Source of the DNA: Marisa cornuarietis
Taxonomy: Eukaryota > Mollusca > Gastropoda > Architaenioglossa > Ampullariidae
Direction: 5' to 3'
Assembly (NCBI GenBank): GCA_004794655.1
Contig: SMMW01000042.1
Coordinates: 186,001-250,000, forward strand
Length of the DNA: 64,000 nt
This document shows, piece after piece, positions 58,542 through 64,000 of the stretch (within the stretch, counting starts at the first letter, position 1; each line of letters starts with the position of its first letter). The notes under the pieces were generated by a model. That model was not told the origin of the DNA. It saw nothing but the letters and a program-made list of their open reading frames with translations, and did no database searches. A program made the translations under genes and the position numbers.

Positions 58542-61500
58542 GGTCCCTGGTGGTTGTTTTACGAAGACAGAAGACTTGGCTTCAGTTTTGCATACATCTA
58601 ATCACCAGGTCACCAGGTCGTCAGCTCGCCCTATTGTATTTAAAGCCTTTTCATCCTCCCCCCCCCATCCCAGTTACTTCTGTTCCTTCCTCCCTGTCTC
58701 TCCTCTCAAACTCTAGCACACTTAGGCATGCAGTTTTCCAATGAACCATCGACGTGCAGGGCGTCCAGAAGGGCATGTCTATGAATGACTGTCACGTGCC
58801 TTCTCTCATCTGTCAGTGTGTTTGTGACACTATCTGTTTACATGTGCATGTATCCGTACATGTCTCAAGTACAAGACATAGAAAGACAAGAAATTTCCAT
58901 GACTGTAGGCACTTGTGGAATCTTGAAAGTAGACGCCACATGTGCTACATCTTCGTGCTTCTCTTTCTCTTCTCTTGCGGATTTCACATTTATTCACACA
59001 CACACACACAAGCAAGCGCGCAGAAAGAGGTAACTCACTTAAGCTTTTGTAAGATCTGGTTCATTAATAAACACTCCTGGGAAAACCCCCCCAAACGGCA
59101 CACAACACCTTTAAGAGCACGAAGCTCTCTATAAAAGACAGTTGAACGATTTTTCGACTTGTGAACAGTGCCAGAAAGAGGCTGGACCAGTTGGGCAGCG
59201 CTCTTAGTGCATTCCTACCGTCTTGTCACACAGTGGCCTTGTGTTCAGCCTGGAACTGACTGAACGACTGACTGCGTTTCTGAGTTCGCACTCGGTGGCT
59301 CTCGGCGTAGTGAGTAGTGAGGTGACGTAGTCGAAGAGGGAAAATAGGACAACGGCAGACAACCGCACACTGTAAGCGTTTGCACCGAGGCCCGCAACTC
59401 TATCAATACAATTTATGCGTATTCTCGGAAAAGATATGCTAAAGCTGTATTTATTATTTTGTATTTTTTTCGAATTGTATTCCACCACTGACGTGCACGC
59501 TGTTAGAACAATGGCGACATTGTGACGTCCAACAGACCTGCGTGACTCTTAATATGTCACGTGCTCACTCTTCACGTGCCTAAAACGTCGGGTACGTGAT
59601 GCTTTGCGTATCTAACAACGTCTGCACCCGAGGCTAGTTACTTGTCGTTCAGCATCATAGACGTCACTACGTGCTTAAACGTCACAGACGTCACTCTTTA
59701 CGTGCACATCAAGGCCCAGACACGCTTTTTTATGTGACGCCGAAAGCCTGAAGTTGACGGCTGTGTGAGACTCTACCCTCTCTCCCCATTCCCTTTGTTT
59801 GCAAATCACAGCCACCACAAATACATTCAACTCTCGACATTAACAATAGCTGCGGGCTTTTTTTTTCAAAACACGTTGTCTGCATTTGTTGACAAAAGAT
59901 GGTGGGCATGCTGAAAATCTCAGCAAGCATGAACATTCCTTTATTCAAGACAGACGCGTTTTGTTGTTTTTTTGTAATTTTTTTTTTCAAATAACTGTGC
60001 CCTCCTTTATTTTTTTTTCTTTATGGAATGCGCTTATGGGGAAACCGTCTTTCCGAAAGTGATTTAGAAAAATCCACATTGCAAACGCGAAGCGAATGAA
60101 GACAAAGTCGCGCATTGTTAAACGGCGGAGGAAAGCCACCGAGTCTGTGCCGGCGTTTGGCGGAGACACTGGTTCCCACACTCGCCGTTACCTGTGTTAC
60201 CAAGATGCGTGCCTAGGTTGGCATAACTATGTTCATTAGACAGCAAACTATTCCACCTGCGATTGATCCGTGGGCGTCTTTTGAGCTCGCCGCAAACTGC
60301 GGACAGTCAGGCGAAGGTGAGTGGCGAGAGCGTCCTTTGTACACCCTAACGGGCCTGTCACTTGGCATTGTGACTGCTGAGTGGAGAGTTCCTCAGCCCC
60401 CTTGACAGGTTATGAGAAACCTGAGGGTCTGTGGACAACTTCTGTTGGTGCGAGAACTAGCTTGGTGCATCAGTAGACCCTTACGGTGCGAATGTTTTAG
60501 ATCCGGAAACCGTTGCTCAAGTCGTGGGGACAGAAAGAGGACACTGGCATGTCGGTGTTTATGGCTTTGAACTTTTTAGTCGGGAATTTGATCGTTTAAG
60601 AACACATTACATGTTAAAAAAAGTCTCAATTATCAGTAGTGCAATGTTTATAAATGTTTTGTGTCATACGACCTTCTCGTTTGAAGAACTGTCGGATTTC
60701 CGAGCTTTATGCCTTACAATGGAGTGCAAACCTTGCCCTTAGAGAGAACCTCGCGGGGAAATGCCGTAAAATAAAACGCTGCTGACGACACACACACACA
60801 TAAAAAAAAATAAAAATCAGTTTTACTCGGTGCTACTATTACGCGTTTAAATTCTATTTTTAAACTTGTTGGAATTCTTTGCCCCAGAATGTTTTCTAGA
60901 AAACATTTTTATGCGAACAGCGAGGCGCTCATATGTCTGCATCACCATTCAACTCTTTGTAGTCAGTCTCGTGCGAGCCGACAAACAAACGACTGTCTCC
61001 CATGGCACCATGGGACGCATAAAGAGAACAGAACGATGAAAGAGCTCCGGGTTTTTTTTTTTTTTTTTTTTTTTTTGTTGAGGTCAGGAGCTCAGAAGGG
61101 GAAAAATGCAAGCAGTTGGAGAATGTGAAAGAATAAAGGCATGAGAGTTCCGTGCTGCGCTTTGTAAGCTATTGTTACAACGGCAATGCTGGCCAATCAC
61201 GTGCTGCAAAATTCTCGACCATCAGGTCAGTACGTACACGTGACTGTTCTTTCAAACTATGTCGTTTTCTACGCCGTCGACACTCTAGCAAGTCGAAAAA
61301 AAACCCACTTGAGTTAACAAAACAGGTCAGGTATAGAGAGAAAACAATACAAGACCAGAACGTAGGGAAGAACCATTGATCAGACCACACGGTGGACACG
61401 AATGGATGATAAGGTGAAAACTGTTCTGACCTCTGCTTTAGAACTATCAAGCACAAACACTTAATGTATCTTCTAGATACTTTATCGCCGGAGGACAGAC

Positions 61501-63320
61501 GAAAACCAATGGTAACTAACAACATGATCTCTGGTAGACAAAGAACAATAGGTCTCATTTTTATTTTTGTAAATTTTAAGTTTGTGTGATACTTAAGGTC
61601 AGTGACATTTGTCTTCTGACCTGTGGTCAAAGTAAGGTGTCTCGCACTGCGTGTGGACTGTATATAGCCACGATTCAGAGGTCGAGAAATGGGCGAGAAA
61701 GGTGTGGAAAAAATAATTTAGACACCACATTGCACCATGCCAGTAATTGTTTGTCATGTACAGACTGTGCGTAGTGACGTCAGCTGCAATTCTCAATCAT
61801 CCGCAGAACTAGTCAGAGGACCTGGCTTCACCTGGGCTGCTCTCTGCCGTTAAATCTTCCAGCCGTGATTTTATTGTCAACCTTCGATTTATCGCTTCAT
61901 TTGAGACAATCTTATTCATGCGTGACATAAGTGTAGCGAATAAGTAAAAGACTTCACCTCTTGATGTCGCCATGGCTTGACGGTTTGAGGGGCACAATTT
62001 TTAGAGTTAAGGGAGAGGTAAAATTATGGTCTTGCAGCGACTCTTGGGATCCCCCCATCCTTACTTTCTCTGCAGCTTTGTCTCTCGCTCACTCCTCTGC
62101 CCACTGTTTCCTGACTCCCATTTCTTTCTGTCTTCCTAACTCCAGCCGTCTGTCTGCGCCTTTGATGCTCGGCCATTCTTTTGTCCCCATCTCTCTTCTA
62201 CCCCACCCCTCGCCATCTCTGTCTTTTTCTCTCATCGAATACTCTGTCAAATTATGATGCTGAATTGTATTCTGCCTAATGAGGCGTGTCGCAATTTCAT
62301 CTACGTAGTATTGTTTCCTCTGGAGCTAGCAGTGAGGTCTTAGAACACTGTGTGAAAATTATACCCAGAAAAGCCTACGACCTTTCCTTAGCCACATAAC
62401 CACTCTGGCCTAGAATGGTGAGTTTGTATTAAAATTAATCCTTCCAACTGGAGTACTCAGAGCGTAGTAGCTTAGTCGGATATCAGCATGTTTGTATTGT
62501 CTGTCGCGTAGACGTTTTATCTCTTTAATACAAATTTAGACAAAAAAGCATGAAATTGTAGGTAAAGGACAGCCAGTGACTGGTGAAGCTACACAGGTGT
62601 CCTTAAAGTGTAAAGGCGTATTCTTATCTTTCTGCCGTGACACCGAAGGTGTGTGTGTGTGTGCGCATGCGTGTTTTATGCGATGGCTGTACACAGGGCC
62701 AGTCCCTCCCTCACTCACCACAGACCGCCCCGAGCTCCCAGGATAGGGGGAGCAGGACATTTCTGATGTCCATTTGTGCAGACTGCTCTTCTCTAATCTC
62801 TGATTTTAAATGTCGCAAGCAGACCGGCGTGCTCCCGGCATTACAAGCGGCACGAGAAAACACCGAGGCCAAACTTGGCGACAGGGTGGGTGTTCTAGAA
62901 AGCGCGGGTTAGAAATGATTAATTCTGACAGAACCGGGTTATACCGTCTGAGTAAGCATATCCCTTGATCCTAATGGCTTTTTAGACAAGGAAAGGGTCT
63001 CGGGTGGACAGGTGCCAGCGTACGCCCACCTACCCGGGTTTCAAACTTGTTTGATGTCTGGAGTCAAGCAATGAGGTGTTTTATGCGGGTGGGAGAAGCG
63101 AAGGGGAGGCGAGACAGGTCTCGCTATCACGAGTCTAACGAGAGTCTCGGGTGTAAATAGACAAACGGCAGGGTAATGATGATGCACTTACCAAACTAGA
63201 TCCGACAATTCTGGGATGGATTGTCCACATTGGTTAGGGAAAAGTCTGATGGCAAAGAAGGTAGGATGGAAAGAGTAAAAGAGTAGAAGAGAAAAATTAG
63301 GAGTGAAGGAGGTACGCTGG
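57610..63320. other. No supported gene
   Basis: Holds a poly-A tract at 58511-58538, a poly-T tract at 61053-61076 that may mark an old retrocopy tail on the opposite strand, and a pair of similar short segments in opposite orientation near 57765 and 59400. Confidence 0.5.
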
Positions 63321-63329
63321 CTAACCTAT

Positions 63330-63705
63330 GTTACCATAACCATGCACACGTCACATACTATACATAACCACGCACACGTCACGTACGTCACATACTATAC
63401 ATTACCATGCACACGTCACATACTATACATAAGCACGCACACGTCACATACTATACATAAGCACGCACACGTCCCATACTATACATAAGCACGCACACGT
63501 CACATACTATACATAACCATGCACACGTCACATACTATACATAACCATGCACACGTCACATACTATACATAAGCACGCACACGTCACATACTATACATAA
63601 GCACGCACACGTCCCATACTATACATAAGCACGCACACGTCACATACTATACATAACCATGCACACGTCACATACTATACATAACCACGCACACGTCACA
63701 TGCCC
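63330..63705. repeat. 28-bp minisatellite, about 13 copies
   Basis: The unit cacgcacacgtcacatacta plus tacataag repeats, with two main variants (cacg/catg at the start) that alternate in blocks. This suggests growth by duplication of multi-unit blocks. One junction has an extra 8-bp piece near 63378. Confidence 0.9.
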
Positions 63706-64000
63706 CATGCATAACCCCGCACTTTCATCGCTTGTGTCTCGTGCTCGCAACAGCCACAGCCCGCCAGTTATCAACAGACAAGACTTTGTCTTTCCTAAGA
63801 GTTTGCTCTGATGGGATGAACTCCCTACCATCGCATTAAACGGTTGCCGTCTGGAGAAAGTGAAGCACTTGCCGAAACAGCCCCTGACGCCGCCAACAAT
63901 CTCAGTAGGTACTCGCTTCTTATACTCACGCCCCCCTCCACCAAGCCTCCGGTTAGTCAGCTGTGACCCTGTTGAGGTAACCTTTGTGGGCTGCAGTCGA

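Noticed and set aside
1..64000. CRISPR arrays, phage or bacterial defence systems, ribosomal RNA genes, viral genes
   Set aside because: Tandem arrays here have no unique spacers between repeats. Introns and SINEs show a nuclear eukaryotic source, and no rRNA or viral protein motif was seen.

Overview
The window is eukaryotic nuclear DNA. Coding sequence sits in short GT-AG exons. Most of the rest is intron or intergenic DNA with more than fifteen long (CA)n/(GT)n arrays, many 20-60 bp minisatellites, two families of tRNA-derived SINEs and one decayed non-LTR retrotransposon. I see no operon, CRISPR array, phage or bacterial gene. The repeat style, a decayed LINE of a type common in invertebrates and one TRADD-N-like domain suggest an invertebrate, most likely a mollusc. 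That placement is inference.

Region 1-2.7 kb holds coding-like remnants on the minus strand: one 5'-exon-like segment whose frame breaks, and one exon-like segment with two in-frame stops. Region 2.8-16.3 kb holds the main gene, on the minus strand. By matching splice sites and intron phases I could chain ten exons into one uninterrupted frame of about 1,495 codons. Most of the product is a Ser/Pro/Thr/Gln-rich, probably disordered chain, including one 2.66-kb exon. Near the C-terminus is a compact domain resembling the TRADD-N-like module of invertebrate death-domain proteins, and after it a basic tail with nuclear-localisation-like clusters and a KEN motif. I do not recognise the whole protein. 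Its introns carry a 20/60-bp higher-order minisatellite split by a SINE, two three-copy 30-bp repeats, and a short exon with three tandem in-frame splice donors.

Region 16.4-48 kb is mostly non-coding as far as I can see: a G-rich tract and a CpG-rich promoter-like segment near 16.4-17.5 kb, SINE copies near 26.3, 26.7 and 28.6 kb, minisatellites near 20, 24, 30.5, 36 and 41.7 kb, and many CA arrays. Region 48.2-50.2 kb is a dead LINE (endonuclease plus reverse transcriptase remnants, plus strand) with a short (AAT)n-associated element inserted in it. Region 50.2-64 kb is again mostly non-coding, with a 30-bp minisatellite at 52.4 kb, coding-like but frame-shifted sequence at 56.6-56.9 kb, a small possible exon at 57.4 kb and a 28-bp satellite at 63.3 kb.

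All exon calls were read by eye from splice consensus, phase and codon flow. No alignment or transcript evidence was available.
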